A stretch of DNA of 64,000 nt, taken from assembly GCA_019638235.1 (NCBI GenBank), contig JAHBUE010000002.1, positions 372,001-436,000 of the forward strand, read 5' to 3'. Shown here one piece after another: positions 35,760 to 45,098 of this stretch; the stretch's first letter is position 1; each line of letters starts with the position of its first letter. The DNA is from Cyclobacteriaceae bacterium (lineage in GTDB: Bacteria > Bacteroidota > Bacteroidia > Cytophagales > Cyclobacteriaceae). The position numbers and the translations under genes are program-made. Below the pieces are notes generated by a model that was given only the letters and a program-made list of their open reading frames with translations, did no database searches and had not been told where the DNA came from.

Positions 35760-36092
35760 TTAACGTGCTAACCCAATATGTATGCCTTCATAAACAAAGG
35801 CAACCAGCATCCATACAACAAATATCATCGGGATTAAAATTGACCACAGCAACACTTTTGATTCGTGGCGCAGGTGCATAAACTCCATTACAATGTAGGC
35901 CGCTTTTACAATGGTCATTAAAATAAATGTCCATACCCGAAGGTCTTTATATTCATGCGGAACACCAAAGGCAACGGCAAATTCCAGCAAGGTTACAAGC
36001 CCTAAAATTCCGGCTACTGTCCAGAGTTTTTTAATCTTCGCGGTATCGGGAGGAAGAACGGTTACTTGAGGTGTTTCTTCAACATGCGCCAT
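35760..36092 (-). CDS. Cytochrome c oxidase subunit IV family
   Basis: 110 residues with three hydrophobic helices. The motif FILMTIVKAAYIVMEFMHLRHES is the recognisable core of prokaryotic COX4-type subunits (the His-containing MEFMHL turn). It is an accessory membrane subunit of the heme-copper oxidase encoded next to it. It is 26 nt after the larger subunit III gene and is followed by a strong terminator. Confidence 0.82.
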   Translation of the reverse strand: MAHVEETPQVTVLPPDTAKIKKLWTVAGILGLVTLLEFAVAFGVPHEYKDLRVWTFILMTIVKAAYIVMEFMHLRHESKVLLWSILIPMIFVVWMLVAFVYEGIHIGLAR

Positions 36093-36118
36093 GATCTATC
36101 GAATTAATTGTTAATAAC

Positions 36119-36871
36119 TTAAACCAGATAAAAGAATGTAAACACAAATACCCATACCAGGTCAACAAAGTGCCAGTACAAACCAACCTTCTCTACCATT
36201 TCGTAATGACCTCTGCGTTCGTAAACACCGGTTACAGTATTATAATAAATCAGGAAATTGAGCATTACACCACTGAACACGTGAAAACCGTGAAAGCCTG
36301 TAATAAAGAAAAAGAAAGCCGCAAAATCAGGAGGGCCGTATTGGTTAAATGAAAGATTTGCTCCGAAGAAAGTTGTGCCTTCAACAACAGCCTTACCACT
36401 AAATGTACCATGAATAAAGTGGCTCCACTCCCATGCCTGGCAACTTAAAAAGGTAAGTCCTCCAATGATTGTCCAAAGCATCCACTTTTCAACCGCTCGT
36501 CTGTCCATACGCTGACCGGCTTCTACTGCCAGTACCATCGTTACAGAACTCATAATCAGGATGAATGTCATCAACCCAACAAATACAAGGGGAGCTGTCA
36601 GTCCGTGAAAGAAAGGCACTGCGTCAAACACCTTTTCAGGGATGGGCCAGTAAGCCTGTGAGAATACAAACTCTTCAACAGTTCCCGGATATTCCGGGTG
36701 CGAAGAACGCACCAATCCGTAGGTGATTAGCAATGCAGAAAAAGTAAAGGCATCCGAAAGCAGGAAGAACCACATCATGAGCTTGCCATAACTGGCATTC
36801 ATTGGAGAAACTCCTCCATCCCACACTGATTTTCCGGGTGCTGGTACGGTTACGGTTGAGGTGCTTGCCAT
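36119..36871 (-). CDS. Cytochrome c oxidase subunit III (larger)
   Basis: 250-residue membrane protein of the COX3 family with about six or seven helices. FFFITGFHGFHVFSGVMLN is the classic subunit III helix, and GLYWHFVDLVWVFVFTFFY is the conserved end. Subunit III stabilises the catalytic core of aa3/caa3 oxidases. A second, shorter COX3-like gene precedes it in the operon. The spacing to that gene is 22 nt. Confidence 0.9.
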   Translation of the reverse strand: MASTSTVTVPAPGKSVWDGGVSPMNASYGKLMMWFFLLSDAFTFSALLITYGLVRSSHPEYPGTVEEFVFSQAYWPIPEKVFDAVPFFHGLTAPLVFVGLMTFILIMSSVTMVLAVEAGQRMDRRAVEKWMLWTIIGGLTFLSCQAWEWSHFIHGTFSGKAVVEGTTFFGANLSFNQYGPPDFAAFFFFITGFHGFHVFSGVMLNFLIYYNTVTGVYERRGHYEMVEKVGLYWHFVDLVWVFVFTFFYLV

Positions 36872-36893
36872 GGTATAAAAACAGGTTTTTTGG

Positions 36894-37487
36894 TTAAGGA
36901 TTCAATATTAAGAATATGAACAAATATAGCCAAAGTCCGCCCAAAAAATGCCAGTAAGTAGCACACATTTCGAGCTGATTCAGGCTTTTGGAGTGAACGT
37001 TGAACCGGAAGGCATTTACCCACACAATCAACACAAAAACAAGCCCGCTAACCACGTGCAGGCCGTGCGCCCACGGAAAAAGCCACAGGAATGAATGGGA
37101 TACGTTACTGCCGGAAAAATACTGGTTTACCGCAATCATTTGTCCATAGGCCATATACTGCCCCACTAAAAACACCACCCCCAGTATAAGTGTCAGGCCC
37201 AACGCTATTTTCAATTGACTGATATTATCGCGCCTGGCCGACCGGGTTGCCCAGACCATTGACAGGCTGCTCATTATCACAATTATGGTATTGAATTGAA
37301 ATATCTGTGGCAGGATAATTTCGGCCCACCCGGCATCGGCACGCTTTACCAGGTAGGCGCTTGTCCACGCGCCAAACAGCATGACCACGCTAATCATAAA
37401 GAGCCACAGCGCGAACTTCTTGGGGTTCATCGCCAGGGGCTTTTTGGCCTCTTCTACAATTCTCAAATCTTTAATTTCACTGCTCAT
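36894..37487 (-). CDS. Cytochrome c oxidase subunit III (shorter)
   Basis: 197-residue COX3-family protein with five helices. It has the same helix pattern as its neighbour (LWLFPWAHGLHVVSGLVF and CATYWHFLGGLWLYLFIF) but lacks the first two helices. The N-terminus starts with a soluble stretch, then FALWLFMISVVMLFGAW. Tandem subunit III genes of unequal size are normal in Bacteroidota oxidase loci. It is placed 12 nt after ctaB. Confidence 0.88.
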   Translation of the reverse strand: MSSEIKDLRIVEEAKKPLAMNPKKFALWLFMISVVMLFGAWTSAYLVKRADAGWAEIILPQIFQFNTIIVIMSSLSMVWATRSARRDNISQLKIALGLTLILGVVFLVGQYMAYGQMIAVNQYFSGSNVSHSFLWLFPWAHGLHVVSGLVFVLIVWVNAFRFNVHSKSLNQLEMCATYWHFLGGLWLYLFIFLILNP

Positions 37488-37499
37488 AATTTCCCTTCT

Positions 37500-38396
37500 T
37501 TAAACCTTGTCCATCAAATAAGCAATCTGCACAATGGGCAGATAGAAAAACGAGCCGAACATAATACGCAAGGCGCTGGCCCGGCTTCCGGTGCGCATTA
37601 ATGAAAATGTTTGCGCCAGAAACAACACACCACACACCGTAACAACAACAGCCGAGTCAATACCGGTTATGCCGAATTTGGCAGGCAGCAAACCAAGCGG
37701 CAGCAAAAACAAGGTGTAAATCATAATCTGCACTGCCGTGTTAAAATCTTTCTTTCCACCAAATGGTAAGAGTTTAAAACCCGCCTTTTTATAATCATCA
37801 TCGGCTATCCAGGCAATGGCCCAAAAGTGCGGAAACTGCCAGATGAATTGAATACCGAAAATAATCAGGGCTTCATGCGAAATCTGTCCCGTAGCGGCAA
37901 CCCATCCCAACAATGGAGGCAACGCCCCCGGAATAGCGCCAACAAATACAGCAATTGAACCCACACGCTTTAACGGTGTATATACAAAGCTGTACAGTAT
38001 CATGGAGATTACTGATAGTATAACGGTTAACCCATTGGTGTACTGCATGAGTATGCCAATACTCAATACAAAACAAATGGCGGCAAAAATAAGCGCTTCC
38101 TGAACGGACAACCTGCCGGTAGGCAACGGCCTGTTCATGGTACGTGTCATTAATTTATCGAAGTCGCGCTCTATAACCTGGTTAATGGCAATGGATGAAC
38201 CGGATAACAAAAAGCCACCGGCAAACAGCATTATCAGTTTTGTCCAATCAAGTGTTGGTGAGGCTAACGTAAAACCGAACGCACATGAAAACGCCACTAA
38301 CAACGACAGCCGGAATTTAAGCAACTCCCAATAGGCTTTTGCCTTGGAGAGCGTCCATCGCAGACCGGAAAGTGTATCAAGTTGATTAGCTACCAT
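37500..38396 (-). CDS. ctaB: Heme o synthase (protoheme IX farnesyltransferase)
   Basis: 298-residue UbiA-type prenyltransferase that adds a farnesyl group to heme b to give heme o. The first aspartate-rich motif is NQVIERDFDKLMTRT near residue 75 and the second region is AWIADDDYKKAGF near 200. About eight or nine membrane helices. It directly follows ctaA (3 nt), so heme o and heme A synthesis are co-expressed with the oxidase. Also known as cyoE/ctaB. Confidence 0.93.
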   Translation of the reverse strand: MVANQLDTLSGLRWTLSKAKAYWELLKFRLSLLVAFSCAFGFTLASPTLDWTKLIMLFAGGFLLSGSSIAINQVIERDFDKLMTRTMNRPLPTGRLSVQEALIFAAICFVLSIGILMQYTNGLTVILSVISMILYSFVYTPLKRVGSIAVFVGAIPGALPPLLGWVAATGQISHEALIIFGIQFIWQFPHFWAIAWIADDDYKKAGFKLLPFGGKKDFNTAVQIMIYTLFLLPLGLLPAKFGITGIDSAVVVTVCGVLFLAQTFSLMRTGSRASALRIMFGSFFYLPIVQIAYLMDKV

Positions 38397-38399
38397 GCG

Positions 38400-39416
38400 T
38401 TACGATAACACGGGTTTAAGCGTTCTGTTTACTTGCAGCGCCAGGTAAAATTCAACACCGAATGTGAGCGTTGCCAGTAGCAAATGCACCGGCTGAAGGA
38501 ATGGAGGCACTGCAAACCAGGCCATTCCCATACCGCTTAAAATCGTGCTCAAAATTAACACGAATAACGGTAGCGCGAAACCTTTAAGCGGCTCTGTTTT
38601 CCATAGTTTTACCAGTAAAACAGCATGAAAAACCAGCACAAGCCACGAAAATGAACGGTGAATAACAAACGTTATTCCCAGTGCCGGAATCCAGGCATTC
38701 CTGTCGCTTATTTGATTGGCTACCTCATCTACCATTTCGCGTACGCGCGTACCTAAAAATATCTGCACGAACACAAGAAGCATACAACCCAACACCCAGG
38801 GCATAATGCCCGGAACATGGTATGAATTACCGCCTCGTGCTACATGCACCAAGTAAATCAGCAAGGCTACAATTACCATAGCCAGAAACATGTGCACGGT
38901 AATTGTCCAGGGTGTAAGGTTTGTAGAAACCACAATGGAACCTATCCACCCCTGAAACCCCACCAAAACAAAAGTAAACCCGGCAATCCAGGTTATTTTC
39001 CTGTCTGTTTTCCGGAATCGCAGAGCATATACAAACACGGCAAAAATCAGAAAGCCGATGACTACGCCTGTCAACCGGTTCATATATTCAATCCAGGTTT
39101 TTACCGGGTTGAAATCAGCCTCCTCACGAATGGTTTCATCTGTTAAAATCCGGTTTGCGGTTTCACTAAATCCAAAAGCGGTTAAATAGCGTGCAAAACG
39201 TACATTCTTCTGATGACGATACTCAGAATAAAACTCTTTGTAATCAGGCGGAAGTTGTTCAACAGAAGTTGGCGGAACCCATTGCCCGAAACACTTCGGC
39301 CAATCGGGGCAACCCATACCTGCACCGGTGCTGCGCACAACACCGCCTACTAATATCAGTATGTAAACAGCAATAAGTGTAGAGAGGCTTAACCGATAAA
39401 AACCGCGGTGACCCAT
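38400..39416 (-). CDS. ctaA: Heme A synthase, COX15/CtaA family
   Basis: 338-residue membrane protein that oxidises heme o to heme A. The opening VGGVVRSTGAGMGCPDWPKC is the family signature. Conserved heme-ligand histidines appear in the helices WTITVHMFLAMV, VIHRSFSWLVLVFHAVL and QPVHLLLATL. The region around 280 NNNLTP-type loop is replaced by TNLTPW. I start at 39416 (MGHRGFYRLSLSTL), since a start at 39446 would lie inside the terminator hairpin upstream. It overlaps nothing and is 3 nt from ctaB. Confidence 0.9.
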   Translation of the reverse strand: MGHRGFYRLSLSTLIAVYILILVGGVVRSTGAGMGCPDWPKCFGQWVPPTSVEQLPPDYKEFYSEYRHQKNVRFARYLTAFGFSETANRILTDETIREEADFNPVKTWIEYMNRLTGVVIGFLIFAVFVYALRFRKTDRKITWIAGFTFVLVGFQGWIGSIVVSTNLTPWTITVHMFLAMVIVALLIYLVHVARGGNSYHVPGIMPWVLGCMLLVFVQIFLGTRVREMVDEVANQISDRNAWIPALGITFVIHRSFSWLVLVFHAVLLVKLWKTEPLKGFALPLFVLILSTILSGMGMAWFAVPPFLQPVHLLLATLTFGVEFYLALQVNRTLKPVLS

Positions 39417-39427
39417 AAGAAATAAAG

Positions 39428-39461
39428 CAAACAGGGTTAGTCGCACGACTAACCCTGTTTG
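39428..39461 (-). terminator. Hairpin between cox1 and ctaA
   Basis: A 16-bp perfect stem (CAAACAGGGTTAGTCG with its complement) and a 2-nt loop lie 10 nt after the subunit I stop. The minus strand continues into CTTTATTTCTT, so it can terminate or attenuate, lowering expression of ctaA and downstream genes relative to act/cox. Confidence 0.75.
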
Positions 39462-39471
39462 TTAAAATGAA

Positions 39472-41349
39472 TTAATGCTTATCTCCTTCAACAACAATGG
39501 CGTTCCCGTTGGAGCTTTCCAACTTAATCAACTCATTTTCATGAGGCAGGTTCGACTCGGGGGTTTCTGAGTACGGTACAGTTTGCGGAATAAAGTCTTC
39601 TTTCGCGCCAGGCTTGCTGTAATCATAAGGCCAACGATACACGGCCGGAATTTCGCCCGGCCAGTTGCCGTGCCCCGGATTGCGCGGTGTTGTCCACTCC
39701 AACGTGGTTGAGTTCCACGGGTTGGCAGGCGCAGGTCTTCCACGGAACATACTGTAAAAGAAATTAAACAGGAATATAAACTGTGCCGACAACGTCAGGA
39801 TGGCTGCAATACTTACCAACGCATTCAGATCGGTAAATCCGCTGGCAAACTCAAAGTTGGTAAACGAATAATATCTTCTTGGGAAGCCCGCGATACCGAT
39901 ATAGTGCATCGGGAAGAATACCATGTAAACACCCACAAACGTTATCCAGAAATGCACATATCCTAACTTCTCATTCATCATCCGGCCAAACATTTTCGGA
40001 TACCAGTGATAAATACCGGCTAACATACCAAAGAAGGATGCGCTACCCATAACAAGGTGAAAGTGCGCCACCACAAAGTATGTATCGTGCAACTGAATGT
40101 CGATGGCAGAGTTACCAAGGAAGATACCGGTAATACCGCCTGTTAAGAAGAACGAAACCAACCCAATAGAGAATAACATACCGGATGTAAACCGGATGTT
40201 ACCTTTCCATAGTGTAGTTACATAGTTAAAGATTTTTACGGCTGAAGGCACCGCGATAATCAGCGTTAACAGCATGAAAATTGAACCGAGGAACGGGTTC
40301 ATACCGGTAACAAACATGTGGTGCGCCCACACAATAAATGAAAGAATAGCAATGAATAACATGGAACCAATCATCGCTTTATAACCAAAAATCGGCTTAC
40401 GCGAATTGGTTGCAATAATTTCAGAAGTAATGCCGAGTGCAGGAAGCAACACAATATACACTTCGGGGTGTCCGAGGAACCAGAACAAATGCTGGAACAA
40501 AATCGGGCTACCGCCTACATTCGCCAGCGCTTCACCGCCAATGTATATATCCGATAGGAAGAAACTGGTACCAAAGCTTCGGTCGAAAATCAGCAACAGG
40601 GCGGCAGCAAACAATACCGGGAATGAAAGCAAACCAATAATGGCTGTAAAGAAAAACGCCCAGATGGTAAGTGGCATCCGTGTAAACGACATGCCCCGTG
40701 TGCGCATATTAATAATTGTAGTAATGTAGTTAATACCGCCTAAAAGCGTACTGACTATAAACAGTGCCATTGCAACTAACCACAGCGTCATGCCTAGACC
40801 GGAGCCGTGCATGGCTTGCGGCAATGCACTAAGCGGAGGATAGACCGTCCACCCGCCACTGGCCGGGCCTGTTTCAATGAAGAACGAAGAGAGCATAATC
40901 ACACTCGACAAGAAGAAGAACCAGTACGACAGCATGTTCATAAAACCGGAGGCCATATCGCGTGCCCCGATTTGTAACGGAATCAAAAAGTTAGAGAACG
41001 TTCCGCTCAACCCGGCAGTCAATACAAAGAACACCATAATGGTGCCGTGCATGGTTACCAACGCTAAGTAAAACTCCGGGTCAATTTTTCCTTCGGGTGT
41101 AATCCATCCGCCTAAAAGCGGGCGCATCCACTCTAAGCTCATTTCAGGGAAACCCAACTGAAGGCGGAAGATCACCGAAAGGGTACCGCCAAACAGCGCC
41201 CAGAAAATACCGGTGATAAGAAATTGCTTCGCAATTACTTTATGATCCTGGCTGAAAATATAGTTCGTCCAGAAGTTACCTTCATGATGTTCGTGCTCAT
41301 GATCATCGTGGTGAACGTCAGTGTGTGTGTGAATATGTGTTGTTGCCAT
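39472..41349 (-). CDS. coxA: Cytochrome c oxidase subunit I
   Basis: 625-residue catalytic subunit of a heme-copper oxidase that reduces O2 and pumps protons. CuB and heme ligands are visible: HGTIMVFFVLTAG, LGHPEVYIVLLP (with the PEV glutamate and cross-linked tyrosine of the A1 type), WAHHMFVTGM and HDTYFVVAHFHLVMG. At least twelve helices. The N-terminus is unusually histidine-rich (HTHTDVHHDDHEHEHHEG). It follows subunit II at 13 nt and ends before a hairpin. Heme A is supplied by the downstream ctaA/ctaB genes. Confidence 0.95.
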   Translation of the reverse strand: MATTHIHTHTDVHHDDHEHEHHEGNFWTNYIFSQDHKVIAKQFLITGIFWALFGGTLSVIFRLQLGFPEMSLEWMRPLLGGWITPEGKIDPEFYLALVTMHGTIMVFFVLTAGLSGTFSNFLIPLQIGARDMASGFMNMLSYWFFFLSSVIMLSSFFIETGPASGGWTVYPPLSALPQAMHGSGLGMTLWLVAMALFIVSTLLGGINYITTIINMRTRGMSFTRMPLTIWAFFFTAIIGLLSFPVLFAAALLLIFDRSFGTSFFLSDIYIGGEALANVGGSPILFQHLFWFLGHPEVYIVLLPALGITSEIIATNSRKPIFGYKAMIGSMLFIAILSFIVWAHHMFVTGMNPFLGSIFMLLTLIIAVPSAVKIFNYVTTLWKGNIRFTSGMLFSIGLVSFFLTGGITGIFLGNSAIDIQLHDTYFVVAHFHLVMGSASFFGMLAGIYHWYPKMFGRMMNEKLGYVHFWITFVGVYMVFFPMHYIGIAGFPRRYYSFTNFEFASGFTDLNALVSIAAILTLSAQFIFLFNFFYSMFRGRPAPANPWNSTTLEWTTPRNPGHGNWPGEIPAVYRWPYDYSKPGAKEDFIPQTVPYSETPESNLPHENELIKLESSNGNAIVVEGDKH

Positions 41350-41362
41350 GTCTTGTTAAGTC

Positions 41363-42451
41363 TTAATTAGAACCAACTGCTGTTCCGAAATCTCCTTGCG
41401 TAAATTTCATTCCTGTTTCAGCGGATATGCCTGCCTTAATCATAGCCGACTCGCGCAAGCCTGCCGGTACATTTTTCAGGTAATCAGGATTCTGGCTAAG
41501 CCAGCTTTCCTGTTCTGCTTTCCATTTAGCAAAATCTTCTTCGGTGTGCACAATCACATTCATTTTCATAGAGAAGTGACCCTGACCGCATATTTCCGTA
41601 CAGGCAAGTTCATAGTTAAACTCCGGGTTTCCGGTTTCTTCCCGCATCTCCTCGGTAGTCTTGGTAACGATAAACTTAAACTGCGTAGGCATACCCGGCA
41701 CGGCATCCATCTTTACACGGAAGTGCGGAAGGAATACACTGTGCAGCACATCTTTTGCACGGATTTTCAGCAATACTTCTTTCCCTTTCGGGAGATGAAG
41801 CTCAAGCGACTTGAAGTCATCAAAGGTTTTGTTATCCGTCAGGTCTAACCCGAACTCATTGATCGCATCAATTTTTTGATAGTGATAATCACCTAATACA
41901 TTATCCTTTCCGGGATACCGGGCTGTCCAGGCAAACTGCTGAGCAATTACTTCAATTACCTCGGCATCTTCACTTGCCGGAGCCGTAATATCGTTCCACG
42001 CACGCAAACCGGTAAAAATCAGCAAGGCTAACACAATAGCGGGTATGATCGTCCAGGCTAATTCAAGGTAATGGTTGTCCGGGTAAAACTTGGCCTTTCT
42101 TCCTTCCTTGTATTGGTATTGGTAAAGAAATACAAACTTGATAATACTGATAATAACAAACGCTACTACCGTTACCGCCATCGTAATCCAGAATAACTTA
42201 TCTGTCAGGGCGCCATGCTCTGAGGCTACCGGTAACGTATAGGAATCGAAATGTGCAAACGAATACCAGAAAAAGCCGCCAAGCCCAAGTATCATAAATA
42301 CAATAAACAACAGCGCGTTGGTGCTATTACTGCTATCCACGTCAGTCTCCTTCTTGCTTTTGGCTACGCTAACCAATGTACTGATTCTGAAAATCAGGTA
42401 CAGGATCATCAGGACCAAAACAACACCAAGAACTACAATCAAAGTCGTCAT
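41363..42451 (-). CDS. coxB: Cytochrome c oxidase subunit II
   Basis: 362-residue subunit carrying the CuA centre that accepts electrons from cytochrome c. The CuA site is LHSVFLPHFRVKMD together with CTEICGQGHFSMKM (Cys-x3-Cys, His, Met). There is one more N-terminal helix than usual: about residues 4-22, 48-66, 88-112 and 130-150 are hydrophobic. No CxxCH is present, so this is not a heme-c-fused caa3-type subunit. It starts 12 nt after actF, which puts alternative complex III and the oxidase in one operon. Confidence 0.94.
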   Translation of the reverse strand: MTTLIVVLGVVLVLMILYLIFRISTLVSVAKSKKETDVDSSNSTNALLFIVFMILGLGGFFWYSFAHFDSYTLPVASEHGALTDKLFWITMAVTVVAFVIISIIKFVFLYQYQYKEGRKAKFYPDNHYLELAWTIIPAIVLALLIFTGLRAWNDITAPASEDAEVIEVIAQQFAWTARYPGKDNVLGDYHYQKIDAINEFGLDLTDNKTFDDFKSLELHLPKGKEVLLKIRAKDVLHSVFLPHFRVKMDAVPGMPTQFKFIVTKTTEEMREETGNPEFNYELACTEICGQGHFSMKMNVIVHTEEDFAKWKAEQESWLSQNPDYLKNVPAGLRESAMIKAGISAETGMKFTQGDFGTAVGSN

Positions 42452-42463
42452 AATGCTATTAAA

Positions 42464-43846
42464 TTAAATGTGGTGATGAAGGCTTTCTTCTAACAATGGA
42501 TGATTTTTTCCGAACAATGGCATTTTCGAAAGGCTGCTCAGGGTTATCCATAGGAATGCCGCCATAAAGATTAAACCGGTTCCTATTTCAAGCAACCCTA
42601 ACCCACCGTTGTGCTGCATTACACCCGGTGTAACCATGTTGTAAAAATCAAACCAATGGCCTACAATCACAATCGGGCAAACCACTTTCAACATGGACAA
42701 GTGCCGTTTGGCATCTCTCGTCATCAACAATAAAAATGGCAACACAAAGTTAAGAATCAGGTTGGTGTAAAATACCCAGCTATACGGGCTTGTGCTCATG
42801 CGCTCAATAAAGTACACGGTTTCTTCGGGGATATTCGCATAGTAAATCAGCAAAAACTGTCCGAACCAGATATATGTCCAGAAAATAGAAAACGCGAAAA
42901 CAAATTTTCCCAAATCGTGCAGGTGATTGGCGTTTACAACTTTCAGGTAACCGGCATCTTTCAGGAACACTACTATTAAGGTAATCATAGCCAAAGCCGT
43001 TACCCACCAACTGGCAAACACATACCAGCCAAACATGGTACTGAACCAGTGCGTGTCAATGCTCATTACCCAATCCCATGCAGCTACGGATGAGCTTACG
43101 GCAAAGAATACTAAGAACCACGCTGAAATGCTCCGGTTCTTAAACCAGTATTTTGTATCTGCGTCAAGGTCTTCGGCCAGCATATTCTTCCTGATAAGGG
43201 TAAAGAACCAATACCACATACCGAAGAAAATTATCATACGGGCGATGAAGAAGATCGGGAAACCTCCGGACGTACCGGGCCAAAAGAAATACGGTGCCTT
43301 TCCATCAATAATGGCATCATACCCCGGATTAGGTTGGGTCTTGGCTTCATCAACATACTCGCCATAAAGCGAGCTATGTGTCCAATGGAAAATATCGTGA
43401 TTGGTTACAAACCACAACACAACGGTTATGCCGAAGGCAACTAAAATCCAGTTGCCCATAGCTAACGGAATGCGCTTGATACCGGAAGACCAGCCTGCCT
43501 GCGCAGCGTATTGAATGGCTACGAAAAACAGCCCGATAATACCTAAACCAACAAAATAAATGTTGTTCATCCACAAGGTTGTGTACAGGCGCTTCACCCA
43601 GTATGCCGAACCATGATGCTCACCATCGTCATGACCATCGCTGGCGGCTACCGCATCTGCGCTGGCTACCAATTGTTCCGTAGCCACATGTCCATGTCCT
43701 TCGGCATGATTATCATGGCCGCCTTGTTGCGCCAGGAGAAGTCCAGCCACGAACATCAGCACCCCGGCTCCCAGCAACCAAAAGATTTTGGTTTTTGCTG
43801 CCTGGGTAAAGACAAATTTCTCTTCCACTATTGTTGAATGACCCAT
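42464..43846 (-). CDS. actF: Alternative complex III subunit ActF
   Basis: 460-residue membrane protein with about ten helices, the ActF subunit of alternative complex III (quinol:cytochrome c oxidoreductase). Signature parts are RSISAWFLVFFAVSSSVAAW, WDWVMSIDTHWFSTMFGWY and GHWFDFYNMVTPGVM. ActF is related to ActC/NrfD and is proposed to take part in quinol oxidation or proton movement. A His/Asp-rich loop (HDNHAEGHGH and DGHDDGEHHG) lies between the first two helices. Located between actE and coxB. Confidence 0.9.
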   Translation of the reverse strand: MGHSTIVEEKFVFTQAAKTKIFWLLGAGVLMFVAGLLLAQQGGHDNHAEGHGHVATEQLVASADAVAASDGHDDGEHHGSAYWVKRLYTTLWMNNIYFVGLGIIGLFFVAIQYAAQAGWSSGIKRIPLAMGNWILVAFGITVVLWFVTNHDIFHWTHSSLYGEYVDEAKTQPNPGYDAIIDGKAPYFFWPGTSGGFPIFFIARMIIFFGMWYWFFTLIRKNMLAEDLDADTKYWFKNRSISAWFLVFFAVSSSVAAWDWVMSIDTHWFSTMFGWYVFASWWVTALAMITLIVVFLKDAGYLKVVNANHLHDLGKFVFAFSIFWTYIWFGQFLLIYYANIPEETVYFIERMSTSPYSWVFYTNLILNFVLPFLLLMTRDAKRHLSMLKVVCPIVIVGHWFDFYNMVTPGVMQHNGGLGLLEIGTGLIFMAAFLWITLSSLSKMPLFGKNHPLLEESLHHHI

Positions 43847-43892
43847 TGTTGTATTCAGTTAACCCTGTTGTGTGTTAATCTTTAACTAATAT

Positions 43893-44561
43893 TTACTTCT
43901 GTAATGCTTTTACATAATGTGAAATCTTCCAGCGATCTTCCTGGCTGATCTGCGAGCCATGTGGCGCCATCAATCCCTTGCCCACTGTAATCACATGAAA
44001 AATATATCCTTCTGTTATGTCTTTATAGGCATCGCCTTTGAGGTTGGCCACACCCGCATACATGCTGCGCTCAACACCATCTACCGTAACACCGGTAGCC
44101 ACTTTTCCATCGCCTTCACCTTTTGCACCGTGACAGTGTGTGCAATACATAGTGTACAATGCTTTTCCATCTGCAAGTATTGCATCAACTGAACCTTCGT
44201 ACGGGCTTACCAATTTTGATGCACTCTCCAAACTGTCTTTATGCAGGCGATACGGAAGCAATCCTAACTTATTACGACTAACCGTATTGGCAGGCGGCAT
44301 GCGCATATTCATTTTAAAGGGATTCAGGTTGTTTGAGTTGTAAAACTCGGCATGACCATCCTCATATTCAATGGACGTTAACCAACGGCCCGCATCCAGG
44401 TTGGTTATCTGAGTGTACGGTTCGTACGCCACCGAGTGATACATATTCGGAGCATACTCAAGGCCGGGGCTATCGCCACCAGCCCGGCAGCCGGCTAACA
44501 AAGTCGCCACAACTAAACCGATACATAATGATGCCGTTACTCTCATAGTATTCTTCATCAT
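43893..44561 (-). CDS. actE: Alternative complex III cytochrome c, ActE
   Basis: 222-residue lipoprotein (lipobox LLAGC) with one c-type heme site CTHCH in MYCTHCHGAKGEGDG. The Met ligand is probably in GKGLMAPHG. ActE passes electrons from the ActA hemes to cytochrome c or the oxidase. I start at 44561, directly after the actD stop; an upstream ATG at 44585 overlaps actD by 20 nt and adds MKKVLNNC before the signal peptide. Anchored on the periplasmic face. Confidence 0.9.
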   Translation of the reverse strand: MMKNTMRVTASLCIGLVVATLLAGCRAGGDSPGLEYAPNMYHSVAYEPYTQITNLDAGRWLTSIEYEDGHAEFYNSNNLNPFKMNMRMPPANTVSRNKLGLLPYRLHKDSLESASKLVSPYEGSVDAILADGKALYTMYCTHCHGAKGEGDGKVATGVTVDGVERSMYAGVANLKGDAYKDITEGYIFHVITVGKGLMAPHGSQISQEDRWKISHYVKALQK

Positions 44562-44565
44562 ACAG

Positions 44566-45096
44566 TTATTCAAAACTTTTTTCATTCACTTCCACTGCGC
44601 CACTTTCGTTCAGCAAGCGCTTTAACTCTTCCTTGCTCTTACCGGCATTGGCTGCCAGGTCAATAGCCATTACGTGCATATCCTGTGTGCTGCGTATATC
44701 AAATTGGCGTGGCCATTTATACGGCTTCATATCGCTTACAATCAAAAACGTACCTACCATACCCAGTGCGGCAAGCAACACGGTTAATTCAAATGTTACC
44801 GGTATAAAAGGGGGCAGCGATGCGAAGTTCTTTCCGCCAATAATCATCGGCCAATCGTAGCCCAGCATCCAGAACTGCATAAGCAACGCCAGGCCGGTTC
44901 CTGTCATGCCGAAAAGAAATGCAGCAATTGGCAACCGTGATTTTTTGTAGCCTAAGGCATCATCAATGCCGTGTACCGGAAACGGAGAATAGACTTCCTG
45001 AATCTTAACCCCGCCCGAACGGACTTTCCGTATGCCGTCCAGCAGCACATCCTCATCATTAAAAACACCTACAACAAAATGTTTGTCTGCATCCAT
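44566..45096 (-). CDS. actD: Alternative complex III subunit ActD (DUF3341)
   Basis: 176-residue membrane protein of the DUF3341 family. It has a cytoplasmic N-terminal domain (HFVVGVFNDEDVLLDGIRKV) and two membrane helices (about 60-80 and 100-120), separated by a loop with WPMIIGGKNFASLPPF. ActD is a small structural subunit of alternative complex III. It starts 2 nt after actC ends and is followed by actE. Confidence 0.92.
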   Translation of the reverse strand: MDADKHFVVGVFNDEDVLLDGIRKVRSGGVKIQEVYSPFPVHGIDDALGYKKSRLPIAAFLFGMTGTGLALLMQFWMLGYDWPMIIGGKNFASLPPFIPVTFELTVLLAALGMVGTFLIVSDMKPYKWPRQFDIRSTQDMHVMAIDLAANAGKSKEELKRLLNESGAVEVNEKSFE

Positions 45097-45098
45097 GA

